A stretch of 16,435 bases of DNA. Origin: CAIMZW01 sp037135095. Its GTDB lineage: Bacteria; Actinomycetota; Actinomycetes; Nanopelagicales; Nanopelagicaceae. The notes below the pieces were generated by a model. The model did not search any database. It saw nothing but the letters and a program-made list of their open reading frames with translations, and had not been told where the DNA came from. Shown here one piece after another: positions 7,651-16,382 of this stretch (position 1 is its first letter; every line of letters starts with the position of its first letter). The stretch spans positions 1 to 16,435 of the forward strand of contig JBAXKZ010000031.1 of assembly GCA_037135095.1 (NCBI GenBank). Direction: 5' to 3'. Both the position numbers and the translations under genes were made by a program.

Positions 7651-8394
7651 TTAAAAGAGGGTTTCGGGCTCCCCCAATTCAATCTCCGCAATAAGTTCTG
7701 GCCCACTATTTCTGGCTGAGTTCACCTTGGTTGAGACCGGAACTGCCCGCAGTCCGCTGGCTGGATTATCGAACTCCAGAAGCAACTTAAGTTGGTCAAC
7801 CTCTTTAAGAGCTGGGTTGAGCCATTGCTCCCATCTTTGTTTCGGCAGAAAAGTTGGCATTCGATGATGAATCGTTGCTAAGAAATCGACCGCTGGCCTG
7901 GTTATCAAAGCGGCGCTCTGATGGGACTCACCATTTTGATCGACCCACTGATCCCAAATTCCGGCAAATGCCAAGGTAGGTTGATCAGGATTTGTGGAAG
8001 ATATGTAGAAGGGTTGCTTAGTTTGGTAGCGACCAAGTTCCGTCGCCCATTCGTAATAACCAGTTGCCGGAATTAAACATCTGCGAGATTTAAATGCCGA
8101 CCGGAAGGTTGGTTTCTCAGAGACCGTTTCGGTTCGGGCATTGATCGCCTGCGATTGCGATTTTAAAGCTGCTTCGGAATTTTTACTCCACGGTGCGATT
8201 AGCCCCCAAGAGACGGTCGCTAACTCTCGGGCAACAACACCGGTAGAAGTAACTCGATCGCGAATAATATAAATATCTTTTGTTGGCGCAATATTCCAAT
8301 CAGCCGGCAGGATGGCACCAGTTAGGCCAGCGGTGATCTCAAACTCTTCGATGATTTCATCGGGCAACCGCGATAAGGCATATCGACCGCACAT
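7651..8394 (-). CDS. SRAP-family abasic-site DNA-protein crosslinking protein (YedK/HMCES type)
   Basis: SRAP domain protein that shields abasic sites in single-stranded DNA by a covalent thiazolidine link through its N-terminal Cys. 247 aa. The catalytic Cys is C2 (MCGRYA), exposed once Met is removed, which fixes the start at ATG 8392-8394. Other hallmarks are WNIAPT (33-38), WGLIAPW (63-69), NARTET (85-90), RRCLIPATGYYEW with E115, AGIWD, and HHRMP with H176. There is no Shine-Dalgarno; TATTCT sits 7 nt before the ATG, suggesting a leaderless mRNA. It is divergent from aroA with a 58-nt gap; SRAP next to aroA is also the order in Mycobacterium tuberculosis (Rv3226c-Rv3227). sigR follows downstream on the same strand with its own promoter. 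Confidence 0.94.
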   Translation of the reverse strand: MCGRYALSRLPDEIIEEFEITAGLTGAILPADWNIAPTKDIYIIRDRVTSTGVVARELATVSWGLIAPWSKNSEAALKSQSQAINARTETVSEKPTFRSAFKSRRCLIPATGYYEWATELGRYQTKQPFYISSTNPDQPTLAFAGIWDQWVDQNGESHQSAALITRPAVDFLATIHHRMPTFLPKQRWEQWLNPALKEVDQLKLLLEFDNPASGLRAVPVSTKVNSARNSGPELIAEIELGEPETLF

Positions 8395-8401
8395 GGGAAG
8401 G

Positions 8402-8407
8402 AGAATA
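8402..8407 (-). promoter_or_regulatory. -10-like hexamer TATTCT, leaderless start of the SRAP gene
   Basis: TATTCT followed by 7 nt and ATG. The start codon is independently fixed by the catalytic Cys2, so the absence of a ribosome site is real rather than a mis-called start. No clear -35. Confidence 0.5.
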
Positions 8408-8439
8408 CTTCCTCAAATCGGCAAATATCCCCCCTGAGG

Positions 8440-8445
8440 TAGGCT
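8440..8445 (+). promoter_or_regulatory. -10-like hexamer TAGGCT, leaderless start of aroA
   Basis: TAGGCT followed by 7 nt and ATG 8453. The only purine-rich candidate (GAGG at 8436-8439) is 13 nt away, too far for a normal ribosome site. No -35 recognised. Confidence 0.45.
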
Positions 8446-8452
8446 TGCCGCT

Positions 8453-9760
8453 ATGAGTGAACACTGGCCAGCACCCTTTCGCGGGTTGAAACCAGTTTCC
8501 GTCACCGTCGTTATACCTGGCTCTAAATCGGTTACTAATCGCGCCTTGATCTTGGCCGCCCTCGCTAACTCGCCATCCACCCTTCGAAAACCGCTTCACT
8601 CTAGGGATTCTGAACTGATGATCGCCGGGCTGAGGGCGCTTGGCACCAAAATAATTTCGTTGCCAAATGGCGATTTAGAAATCTCACCGGCAAAGTTTTT
8701 TGGACCTGCAGCAATCGATGTTGGTAACGCCGGCACGGTGATGCGTTTTCTCCCACCGCTGGCTGCGTTAACAACTGGTTTGGTTCACTTCGATGGCGAC
8801 CCCAGATCGCATGAGCGACCATTGGGGCCAGTAATCAGAGCGTTAGAAGATTTAGGAATCAGTATTGAACATGGCTCGCGCTATAGCCTGCCGCTGACCA
8901 TTAATGGAAGTGGAAAAGTTAATGGCGGATTCCTGGAAATTGATGCCACTTCATCGAGCCAATTTATCTCCGCGCTCTTACTGATGGCACCAGCCACTGA
9001 AGAAGGCATCACCATAAAACACATTGGTAGCTCATTGCCCTCACTACCCCATATTGAGATGACCATTCAAATGTTGCGCGATTTCGGCGCCACCGTTTCA
9101 GTCACTGATTATCGAAGTACGGGCAGCTATCAATGGCGCGTTGAACCAGGCGAACTTCACGGCTTAGATCTAATTATTGAACCTGACCTATCCAATGCGG
9201 CGCCGTTCATGGCGGCAGCCATGATTTGTGGTGGCGAGGTTCGAATCACGGATTGGCCAAAAGTCACCACCCAACCGGGTGATCAACTCCGCAAAATTTT
9301 CGGGCAAATGGGAGCAAGGATTGAATTTGCCAGCGACTCCGGTAGCAACTTTCTATCGATTAAAGGCGATGGCGCCATCAGCGGAATCGATGTTGATCTC
9401 CATGACGTCGGCGAACTGACCCCTTCGATTGCAGCCCTTTGCGCCTTGGCCGAAACGCCATCATCGCTACGGGGGATCGGGCATCTGCGATTGCACGAGA
9501 CCGATCGGTTAGCGGCACTAGCTGCTGAAATAAATGCGCTGGGTGGCGACGTTGACGAGGAAGAGAGCGCGCTGCATATTTCGCCGGCGCCACTTCATGC
9601 CGGCATCTTTCATAGTTACGAAGACCATCGATTAGCTACAGCCGGCGCCATTATCGGACTTCGCATCCCTGGTATTGAGGTAGAAAATATCGCCACCACC
9701 AAGAAAACCTTGCCTGATTTCCCTGGCGCTTGGGCACAACTCTTAGCGGAGGGAAATTAA
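8453..9760 (+). CDS. aroA: 3-phosphoshikimate 1-carboxyvinyltransferase (EPSP synthase)
   Basis: Transfers enolpyruvate from phosphoenolpyruvate to shikimate-3-phosphate in the shikimate pathway to aromatic amino acids; cytoplasmic. 435 aa, normal length. Motifs in order: GSKSVTNR (23-30, K25 binds substrate), GNAGTVMRF (91-99), DGDPRSHERP (114-123), SSSQF (167-171), EPDLSNAAPF (243-252), DVGELTPS (318-325), HETDRLAAL (348-356) and EDHRLA (390-395). The DVGELTP and HETDRLAAL blocks resemble the mycobacterial enzyme. First gene of a + strand run with rsgA 7 nt downstream. Confidence 0.97.
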   Translation: MSEHWPAPFRGLKPVSVTVVIPGSKSVTNRALILAALANSPSTLRKPLHSRDSELMIAGLRALGTKIISLPNGDLEISPAKFFGPAAIDVGNAGTVMRFLPPLAALTTGLVHFDGDPRSHERPLGPVIRALEDLGISIEHGSRYSLPLTINGSGKVNGGFLEIDATSSSQFISALLLMAPATEEGITIKHIGSSLPSLPHIEMTIQMLRDFGATVSVTDYRSTGSYQWRVEPGELHGLDLIIEPDLSNAAPFMAAAMICGGEVRITDWPKVTTQPGDQLRKIFGQMGARIEFASDSGSNFLSIKGDGAISGIDVDLHDVGELTPSIAALCALAETPSSLRGIGHLRLHETDRLAALAAEINALGGDVDEEESALHISPAPLHAGIFHSYEDHRLATAGAIIGLRIPGIEVENIATTKKTLPDFPGAWAQLLAEGN

Positions 9761-9767
9761 ACCGGTA

Positions 9768-10757
9768 ATGGCTCGCCATTCGACAAATGAAGAGGATGTT
9801 AGATCTCGGCCGCCCCGGCGCACCAGGCCACGCACCAAAGATCGCCCCGACTACTCTAAAGCTCAAGAGGGCATGGTTATTGCGGTTGATCGCGGACGAA
9901 CCACTTGTGTTTTAAAAGATAGCGAACAAGTTGTAACGGCAATGAAATCTCGGGAGCTGGGAAAGAAATCAGTTGTGGTTGGTGACCAGGTCGGCATCGT
10001 CGGAGATATCACCGGTAGTGAAGGTTCGCTAGCGCGCATTGTCACCGTATTGCCAAGGCGCAATGCGCTAACCCGAACGATTGATGATAACCCCGGCGAA
10101 GAACGCATGATCGTTGCCAATGTCGATCAGATGGCAATTGTGATAGCCGCCGCAAATCCCGAACCACGTCATGGCTTTGTTGATCGGGCTTTGGTCGTCG
10201 CCTTTGATCAAGGTATTAAACCGATAATTATTTTGACCAAAAGAGATTTGGCCGATGGCCGAGAATTCTTGGCTGCTTATGATGATTTAGATATTGAAAT
10301 TCTTGAGATACAGCGCGGCGCCGATTTAACTAAAATTCGCCAAGCTTTCCGAGATAAGCGCACCGTCTTACTTGGCCACTCGGGGGTAGGAAAATCAACG
10401 CTAGTAAATGCCATAGTTTTAAGTGCTGACCGATCCACTGGTGATGTCAATGATGTCACTGGCCGCGGCCGGCACACCTCCTCGAGCGCCGTAGCTCTAA
10501 AGTTAGATCCCGGAACCGGTTCAACACCTGATTCTGGTTGGGTCATTGACACCCCCGGTGTTCGCTCCTTCGGAGTCGCTCATATCGAAATTCGCCGAGT
10601 TATGGGCGCTTTTAGTGAGTTTGCGGAGATATTGGAGCGCTGTCCCAAGAATTGTTCCCACGATGAAGAGGGCTGTGCCCTAAATACCTGGGAGGGCTTT
10701 GATGAAAGAAACCGCTCGCGGTTAACAAGTCTGCGCCGCCTACTTACGGCAAAGTAA
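9768..10757 (+). CDS. rsgA: Ribosome small-subunit-dependent GTPase RsgA
   Basis: Circularly permuted GTPase that acts in late maturation of the 30S subunit. 329 aa. A basic N-terminal tail and an OB-fold (about 35-95) come first, then the GTPase motifs in permuted order: G4 TKRD (157-160), P-loop GHSGVGKST (203-211), the switch RHTSSS (235-240) and G3 DTPG (261-264). A zinc knuckle follows with C292, C296, H298 and C303. It begins 7 nt after aroA; GGAGGG near the end of aroA is 13 nt from the ATG, so the ribosome site is weakly placed and translation may depend on aroA. aroA-rsgA is a conserved actinobacterial pair. Confidence 0.96.
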   Translation: MARHSTNEEDVRSRPPRRTRPRTKDRPDYSKAQEGMVIAVDRGRTTCVLKDSEQVVTAMKSRELGKKSVVVGDQVGIVGDITGSEGSLARIVTVLPRRNALTRTIDDNPGEERMIVANVDQMAIVIAAANPEPRHGFVDRALVVAFDQGIKPIIILTKRDLADGREFLAAYDDLDIEILEIQRGADLTKIRQAFRDKRTVLLGHSGVGKSTLVNAIVLSADRSTGDVNDVTGRGRHTSSSAVALKLDPGTGSTPDSGWVIDTPGVRSFGVAHIEIRRVMGAFSEFAEILERCPKNCSHDEEGCALNTWEGFDERNRSRLTSLRRLLTAK

Positions 10758-10859
10758 AAAAAAGGCAAAACGAAGGCAAGTAAAAAGCCGCTCAAAAGTT
10801 AGTCGATCCTTCACCATTTCACACGATCTGCCACCTACGCTCTCGCAAGCCCCTTGGGG

Positions 10860-10865
10860 TAGCCT
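10860..10865 (+). promoter_or_regulatory. -10-like hexamer TAGCCT, leaderless start of hisN
   Basis: TAGCCT followed by 6 nt and ATG 10872, with no Shine-Dalgarno. If real, hisN has its own promoter inside the 114-nt gap after rsgA. No clear -35. Confidence 0.4.
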
Positions 10866-10871
10866 TTGCCA

Positions 10872-11690
10872 ATGCCGCAGACCCCCGCAAAGGCCACAAT
10901 CTCCGATCGAGATTTAGAAAGCGATTTAGCCCTTGCCCATCGATTGGCAGATTTAGCGGCCGAGATCTCGATGTCGCGCTACCGAGCGTTAGATTTAAAA
11001 ATCGAAACCAAACCTGATTTAACTCCTGTCACCGATGCCGATAAGGCGACCGAGCGGGCTATTAGAGAATTACTTGCAGTTGAAAGACCCGATGATCTAA
11101 TTGTCGGGGAAGAATTTGGCACCCCAGAGTTAACAGGCAATAAGTATTACTGGGTAATCGATCCAATTGATGGCACCAAGAACTACCTTCGCGGCGTACC
11201 AACGTGGGCGAACTTGATTGGCTTGGCACAACCAGATGGCGAGATTGTTGTTGGCGTCGTCGGATCACCCGCGCTATTTCGCCGTTGGTTTGCTCGAAAA
11301 GGTGGCGGTGCTTTTCTATCGGTTAATGGTGGCGCGCCGGAGCAAATTCACGTATCGGCAGTTAAGAATTTAACAGACTCCTCGATCTCTTACTCGGACC
11401 TAGAAGGTTGGGGTGAACGTCGAGCTCCATTTATCGAAATGCAGCGCCGAATTTGGCGCACCCGCGGTTTGGGGGACTTCTGGTCCCACATGCTTGTGGC
11501 TGAAGGCGCCGTCGATGTCGCAGTAGAGCCGACCCTGGCACTTTGGGATATGGCTCCCTTAGATATTGTGGTGCGCGAAGCCGGGGGCAAATTTACGAAT
11601 ATCGAGGGCCTTTCTGGCCCACACGGTGGTAGCGGTGTCTCAAGCAATGGCCTTCTTCACGACCAATTTCTAGCAGGGATCAATGGTTAA
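10872..11690 (+). CDS. hisN: Histidinol-phosphatase, inositol-monophosphatase type (HisN)
   Basis: Mg-dependent phosphatase of the inositol monophosphatase superfamily; in actinobacteria the member at this locus acts as histidinol-phosphatase in histidine synthesis. 272 aa. Metal-binding motifs: GEEFG (79-83), DPIDGT (97-102) preceded by YYWVI, and WDMAPLDIVVREAGG (225-239) with D226. FWSHMLVAEGAVDVAVEP precedes the last motif. I chose ATG 10872; an in-frame TTG at 10866 would add only two residues and is probably the spacer after the -10-like TAGCCT. The place next to aroA-rsgA supports HisN over a generic inositol phosphatase, but sequence alone cannot exclude a broader phosphatase. Its stop abuts the next gene's start. 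Confidence 0.88.
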   Translation: MPQTPAKATISDRDLESDLALAHRLADLAAEISMSRYRALDLKIETKPDLTPVTDADKATERAIRELLAVERPDDLIVGEEFGTPELTGNKYYWVIDPIDGTKNYLRGVPTWANLIGLAQPDGEIVVGVVGSPALFRRWFARKGGGAFLSVNGGAPEQIHVSAVKNLTDSSISYSDLEGWGERRAPFIEMQRRIWRTRGLGDFWSHMLVAEGAVDVAVEPTLALWDMAPLDIVVREAGGKFTNIEGLSGPHGGSGVSSNGLLHDQFLAGING

Positions 11691-12392
11691 ATGACGCTAA
11701 CTTCACTGCAAGATAAACTCACAGCCTTTCAAGAGAAGCTGGGCGTTAGCCATCTAAGTTTCCTATTAATTCTAATAGGTCTGCAACTTGTATTCCTCTT
11801 GATGTTAATTTTGTTGCTGCGTCGTAAAGATCGAAAGATACTTTTCACCAAATCAAAACCAAAAGCTGAATCTGACGAGATTACGGGTAGCAAATCCCCA
11901 GAGGAAGGCGAATCCGCTGAAGTCACTGCCACTGAGCAAGAGCCTTACACGGATCGCTTCGAAGTCATCGCCATGACCCCGGTGACCGATCCATTGCAAA
12001 ACAGCGGTGTCGTTTCAAAGCAAATTAATCCAGGATCTAACTTTCTTACTACTGAAGATATTCTCGCAATCTTAAATCTTGTAGTAACAGCGCTGCCTAA
12101 CGCGATCACAGCAGCTATTTCGATGGTGCTGCTCAGCGATGAAAATTCCCAACTGGCGTGGGTCGGAGAACCAAAATTAAATGCAGCGGGATTCGCAGGA
12201 AAAGTGAATTTTCAAGGTAACAACAAGAATGTGCTCTTTGGTGAGGTAACTGCCATCGCACGAAGTACCACCCAATTTCATCCGGAGATCGCGTTAGCAA
12301 TCGCAACCGCCACCGCCAACGGAAACCAAGTTCGACTAATGGCAATCGATGGCTTGGGCTACTTGGCGATTGAGTTAAAACAGGTTAGTTAA
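11691..12392 (+). CDS. Single-pass membrane protein of unknown function
   Basis: I do not recognise this 233-aa protein. It has a short N-terminal region, one strongly hydrophobic segment (about 23-43, Leu/Ile/Phe-rich) followed by RRKDRK, which predicts a cytoplasmic C-terminal part by the positive-inside rule. Next comes a charged, Glu/Ser-rich low-complexity linker (about 55-88) and a folded-looking C-terminal region (about 118-230) with hydrophobic alternation. That region starts with a helix (TEDILAILNLVVTALP) and a strand (AAISMVLLSD), loosely reminiscent of a GAF-type sensor fold, but I cannot support that assignment. The ATG directly follows the hisN stop with no gap, so it is probably co-translated with hisN. 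Its stop shares TTAA with the zwf stop on the other strand. It is not OpcA, the usual zwf neighbour. Confidence 0.75.
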   Translation: MTLTSLQDKLTAFQEKLGVSHLSFLLILIGLQLVFLLMLILLLRRKDRKILFTKSKPKAESDEITGSKSPEEGESAEVTATEQEPYTDRFEVIAMTPVTDPLQNSGVVSKQINPGSNFLTTEDILAILNLVVTALPNAITAAISMVLLSDENSQLAWVGEPKLNAAGFAGKVNFQGNNKNVLFGEVTAIARSTTQFHPEIALAIATATANGNQVRLMAIDGLGYLAIELKQVS

Positions 12393-13774
12393 AGATCTAT
12401 CCAACCTTGCGGAATTAAATCAGTAACTTTCTCTGGGCCCCAAGTGCCTTTGAAATAAGGGTAAACCTGAGGATCGCCGTGAATAACACCTTCGAGGATT
12501 CGCCAACTTTCCAGCACTGAGTCAATCCGAGTGAAGCGAAGGTGATCGCCCTGCATCGCCGCACGTAAAAGTCGTTCATATGCCTCTTGGCGATCTCCGA
12601 GCGCGGCGCTAAATTCCACATTTAGTTGGACGGGGATGGTAGATAAATTATCTCCAGGTGCCTTGGCCAAGAGCTCGATATCTACGCCGTCATTCTTGCC
12701 TAAGCGAAAACGCAGGATATTGGGCGAATTCTCTTGAGCCTCGGTAAACAATAATCGAGGTGGGTGTTTGAATTCGACGATCACCTCCAAGGTGCTCTCC
12801 GTCAAATATTTACCAGTTCGCAAGTAAAACGGAACTCCAGCCCAACGCCAGTTATCTACATACATTAAAGCGGCGGCAAAGGTTTCGGTGTGCGAGCCAG
12901 GGGCAACTCCCGGTTCGTCTAAATAGCCAACGTACTGGCCGCGAACCATATCCTCAGTTTTCACCGGCGAGATCGCACGAAAGACCTTTAACTTTTCATC
13001 TTCCATAAATTGGGAGCGAAGATCTGAAGGTGGCTCCATCGCGATCAAAGCCAGTACTTGTAGCAAATGGTTTTGCATCACATCCCGAATGGCACCAACG
13101 CCATCATAAAAGGTACCTCGCCCTTCGATACCAAAGTTTTCGGCCATCGTGATTTGAATACTATTTATATAACGGCGGTTCCAGAGCGGTTCCCAAATCG
13201 AGTTAGCGAAGCGGAAAATCAAAATATCTTCAACCGACTCTTTTCCTAAGTAATGATCAATTCGAAAGATTCGATCCTCGGGAAGGGTGCGCTCAAGCGC
13301 GGCTTGCAGCATTTCCGCAGATTCCAAATCGCGGCCAAATGGTTTTTCAACCACCAAGCGAGCGTTCTGCGTAAGCCCTACTGAAGCTAGCCCCTGAGTC
13401 ACCTGCTCAAAGAGCGAAGGTGGAATGGCCAAGTAAATTACCGGCGTCTTCTTGCCTTCAAGCGCTGCCGCCAAATCTTGGTAGACCTTAGGGTCTTCAT
13501 AATTTCCAACAACTAACGAGAGCTTGGCATCTAGTTTTGCGAGAATTACCTCATCGACATTTTCAACGTTAGCGCGAATGGCATTGAATGCGTTGGATAC
13601 AAACTGATCATGATCCCATTTAGTGGAAGCGACTCCGACAACGGCAGCTTCAAGGGCTCCCTTACGCTCCATGCTGTAAAGGGCTGGGAAGAGCTTCTTC
13701 TTAGCTAAATCACCGGTGGCGCCAAAGAGCACCAAAACGTCAGCCTCTTCGGGAGTCTCGACCTTTTTAATCAT
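12389..13774 (-). CDS. zwf: Glucose-6-phosphate dehydrogenase
   Basis: Oxidises glucose-6-phosphate to 6-phosphogluconolactone, the entry step of the oxidative pentose-phosphate pathway. 461 aa, slightly short for the family. Motifs: dinucleotide site LFGATGDLAKKKLFP (16-30), EKPFGRD (143-149), substrate site RIDHYLGK (171-178), and the catalytic dyad D173 / H236 (QNHLLQ). The residue that normally contacts the NADP 2'-phosphate, Arg in a G-x-A/G-R pattern, is replaced here by Ser in VGVAST (S50), so NAD use is possible. Last gene of the VKOR-pgl-gnd-zwf run, 55 nt after gnd. The start ATG 13772-13774 has a weak AGGG 11 nt upstream. No opcA follows. Confidence 0.96.
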   Translation of the reverse strand: MIKKVETPEEADVLVLFGATGDLAKKKLFPALYSMERKGALEAAVVGVASTKWDHDQFVSNAFNAIRANVENVDEVILAKLDAKLSLVVGNYEDPKVYQDLAAALEGKKTPVIYLAIPPSLFEQVTQGLASVGLTQNARLVVEKPFGRDLESAEMLQAALERTLPEDRIFRIDHYLGKESVEDILIFRFANSIWEPLWNRRYINSIQITMAENFGIEGRGTFYDGVGAIRDVMQNHLLQVLALIAMEPPSDLRSQFMEDEKLKVFRAISPVKTEDMVRGQYVGYLDEPGVAPGSHTETFAAALMYVDNWRWAGVPFYLRTGKYLTESTLEVIVEFKHPPRLLFTEAQENSPNILRFRLGKNDGVDIELLAKAPGDNLSTIPVQLNVEFSAALGDRQEAYERLLRAAMQGDHLRFTRIDSVLESWRILEGVIHGDPQVYPYFKGTWGPEKVTDLIPQGWIDL

Positions 13775-13829
13775 TACTCAATACATCCCTTGCGTTAGTG
13801 ATCTAACTCAGCAGCGCTGCCAATTAGCT

Positions 13830-14870
<1,041 letters not shown>

Positions 14871-14902
14871 CGCTCTCCCTTTCACTGCCTTAATCTTACG
14901 AA

Positions 14903-15634
14903 TTAACTTAGATCTGTCAGAACAAAAATCTGGCCATTAAGTGAATTGCGGCGTAATAGTTCAACCGGCATCCCCTCCGACTTGGCCATAGTGGCCGCCA
15001 GCGCTGCCCGTTTCGCCTCACCCACGGCCAGGACATAAATCTGACTGGATCTCGCCAGTTGTGACAAGGTGATTGTGATTCGCTGTGCCGGTGGCTTTGG
15101 CGAATTAGTAACGGCTGCTGTGCTATTTGTAGAATCGAGTGTCTCAGAATCATGCGGAAAGCACGAGGCGACGTGACCATCTTCGCCCAAGCTAAGCAGA
15201 ACGACATCAAAGCGACCCTGGCCTAATGCGGCCGTAAGTTGCTCGGAATATTCTTTGGCCGCCACCTCAATCGAAGAATCGGCTGGTGATCCCATTCGAT
15301 GAAAGTTGCAACGTTCTTTCGCCAATTTAAAATTTGATATTAATGCTAAATCGTTGCGATCCGGATCTACGTTCGCAACAAAACGTTCGTCGCTAAACCA
15401 TATGTGAACTTTGCCTTTTACTTCGCCTACTTTGGAATCCCGGTCAACTGCCTTTGCTCGATAGAGTGCAAAATCCAGCGCCTTACAAAGAGCTTGGCCA
15501 CTGCGGCCACCCGTGATGACAATGTGAGCATCTCGATCGGCTTGCCAGGCATTCATAACTGCAGAAACAGTTCGATCCGCAGCAAGAGCAACAAGTTGCT
15601 CAGTAGATGGATCGAATATTCTGGTTAAGTTCAT
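14903..15634 (-). CDS. pgl: 6-phosphogluconolactonase
   Basis: Hydrolyses 6-phosphogluconolactone to 6-phosphogluconate, the step between Zwf and Gnd. 243 aa, DevB/NagB-like fold. Motifs: TGGRSG (41-46), WFSDERFV (79-86), PDRND (91-95), LGEDGHVAS (149-157) followed by FP, and PAQRITITL (182-190). The ribosome site AAGGA is 4 nt before ATG 15632-15634 and overlaps the stop codon of the upstream VKOR gene, so the two are probably translated together. With gnd and zwf it completes the oxidative branch on one transcript. Confidence 0.95.
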   Translation of the reverse strand: MNLTRIFDPSTEQLVALAADRTVSAVMNAWQADRDAHIVITGGRSGQALCKALDFALYRAKAVDRDSKVGEVKGKVHIWFSDERFVANVDPDRNDLALISNFKLAKERCNFHRMGSPADSSIEVAAKEYSEQLTAALGQGRFDVVLLSLGEDGHVASCFPHDSETLDSTNSTAAVTNSPKPPAQRITITLSQLARSSQIYVLAVGEAKRAALAATMAKSEGMPVELLRRNSLNGQIFVLTDLS

Positions 15635-15641
15635 TAATTCC

Positions 15642-16262
15642 TTATGCGCCAGGTAGGAAGTAATGACCGTACTTAAGAATTACGATAGTTGCCAAGAGCG
15701 TATAGATAAACGCTACCAATACCGAGTCTCGTCCGGCATGCAGCCAGCCGCTAATTCTTTCGTGAGTTTCCACTTTTAAATTCAAAGTGTTATTCAGAAT
15801 ATTAATTCGCAACATGCTAAAAAATACTGTGACGGTGGAGACCGTTACCAGTAAGCACCAAGGACAGAATGCTTTAATGACAAAATATGATTGCGAGAAT
15901 AACCAGAAGGCAAAAACCAAAGCCAGAAAATAAACCGAGAGCGCCGTTTTCATAAACCAATTGGGGAATCGAACTCGGCTCAATCCAGCCACAGCCAAAG
16001 TGATAACAACGGGCTCGCAGATCAGACCGATAAAGGCATTGGGAAAACCGAAGAGATTCGATTGCCAAGATTGCGCCACCTTGCCACATGAGATCACAGC
16101 ATTCACATCGCAGGAAAGTTTGGCGCTGGCATTCTTTGCCAAAGTGATGGCATCGGCCGAAAGGACTAGCGAGGCGACCAGGCTGGCAAAGGATGAGACC
16201 AACATGGTGATGAAGGCCTTCTTATGCTGGACTATTTCAGCAACAGGGGGCAAGAACGACAA
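15642..16262 (-). CDS. Vitamin K epoxide reductase (VKOR) family membrane protein
   Basis: Integral membrane thiol oxidoreductase; actinobacterial VKORs reoxidise DsbA-like proteins using quinone and so drive disulfide formation outside the cytoplasm. 206 aa with about five predicted helices (about 18-38, 72-92, 108-128, 135-155, 180-200). The active-site CPWC is at 133-136, and the shuttle Cys pair C51 and C59 lies in the loop after helix 1. There is no fused thioredoxin domain, so a separate DsbA-type partner is expected elsewhere. The start is uncertain: TTG 16260-16262 is the best in-frame choice (an in-frame TGA lies at 16290-16292), with GGAGAG 10 nt upstream. First gene of the run to zwf. 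Confidence 0.9.
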   Translation of the reverse strand: MSFLPPVAEIVQHKKAFITMLVSSFASLVASLVLSADAITLAKNASAKLSCDVNAVISCGKVAQSWQSNLFGFPNAFIGLICEPVVITLAVAGLSRVRFPNWFMKTALSVYFLALVFAFWLFSQSYFVIKAFCPWCLLVTVSTVTVFFSMLRINILNNTLNLKVETHERISGWLHAGRDSVLVAFIYTLLATIVILKYGHYFLPGA

Positions 16263-16301
16263 TGGCAGACCACTCTCCGTTTGGCGGAGTCAAGGGACTC
16301 C
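16263..16301 (-). promoter_or_regulatory. VKOR leader with two competing hairpins over the ribosome site
   Basis: In the mRNA sense, GGAGTC (16301-16296) can pair with GACTCC (16291-16286) around CCTT. Alternatively CTCCG (16289-16285) pairs with CGGAG (16279-16275), which covers the ribosome site GGAGAG (16278-16273). Both use the same CTCC, so they exclude each other. Stems are only 5-6 bp; function is not shown. Confidence 0.35.
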
Positions 16302-16311
16302 TGGCGGTCAA

Positions 16312-16317
16312 ATTCTA
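16312..16317 (-). promoter_or_regulatory. -10-like hexamer TAGAAT for the VKOR-pgl-gnd-zwf run
   Basis: TAGAAT on the - strand is a good -10 match about 50 nt upstream of the VKOR start, between it and the tRNA terminator. No convincing -35 at 16-18 nt. A start near 16305 would give a leader of about 43 nt. Confidence 0.35.
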
Positions 16318-16339
16318 AAGGTTTAGGCGGGCGGGAAGG

Positions 16340-16372
16340 AAAAAAGGCACCTTCAGCGAGCTGAAAGTGCCT
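16340..16372 (-). terminator. Rho-independent terminator of the initiator tRNA gene
   Basis: Arms AGGCAC (16345-16350) and GTGCCT (16367-16372) plus TTCAG (16352-16356) and CTGAA (16361-16365), with one C/A mismatch between them and a CGAG loop. On the - strand the hairpin is followed by six Ts (16345-16340). It sits just after the tRNA 3' end and insulates the VKOR operon from it. Confidence 0.9.
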
Positions 16373-16382
16373 AATCTGACAT

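Noticed and set aside
7528..7719. Open + strand frame of 63 codons between sigR and SRAP
   Set aside because: It runs antisense through the sigR promoter region and into the end of the SRAP gene, has no recognisable motif, and the codons look unconstrained.
13811..13820. Perfect 10-bp palindrome GCAGCGCTGC between gnd and zwf
   Set aside because: No loop and no T-tract, so it is not a terminator; with a single copy and no matching site elsewhere noticed, chance is likely.
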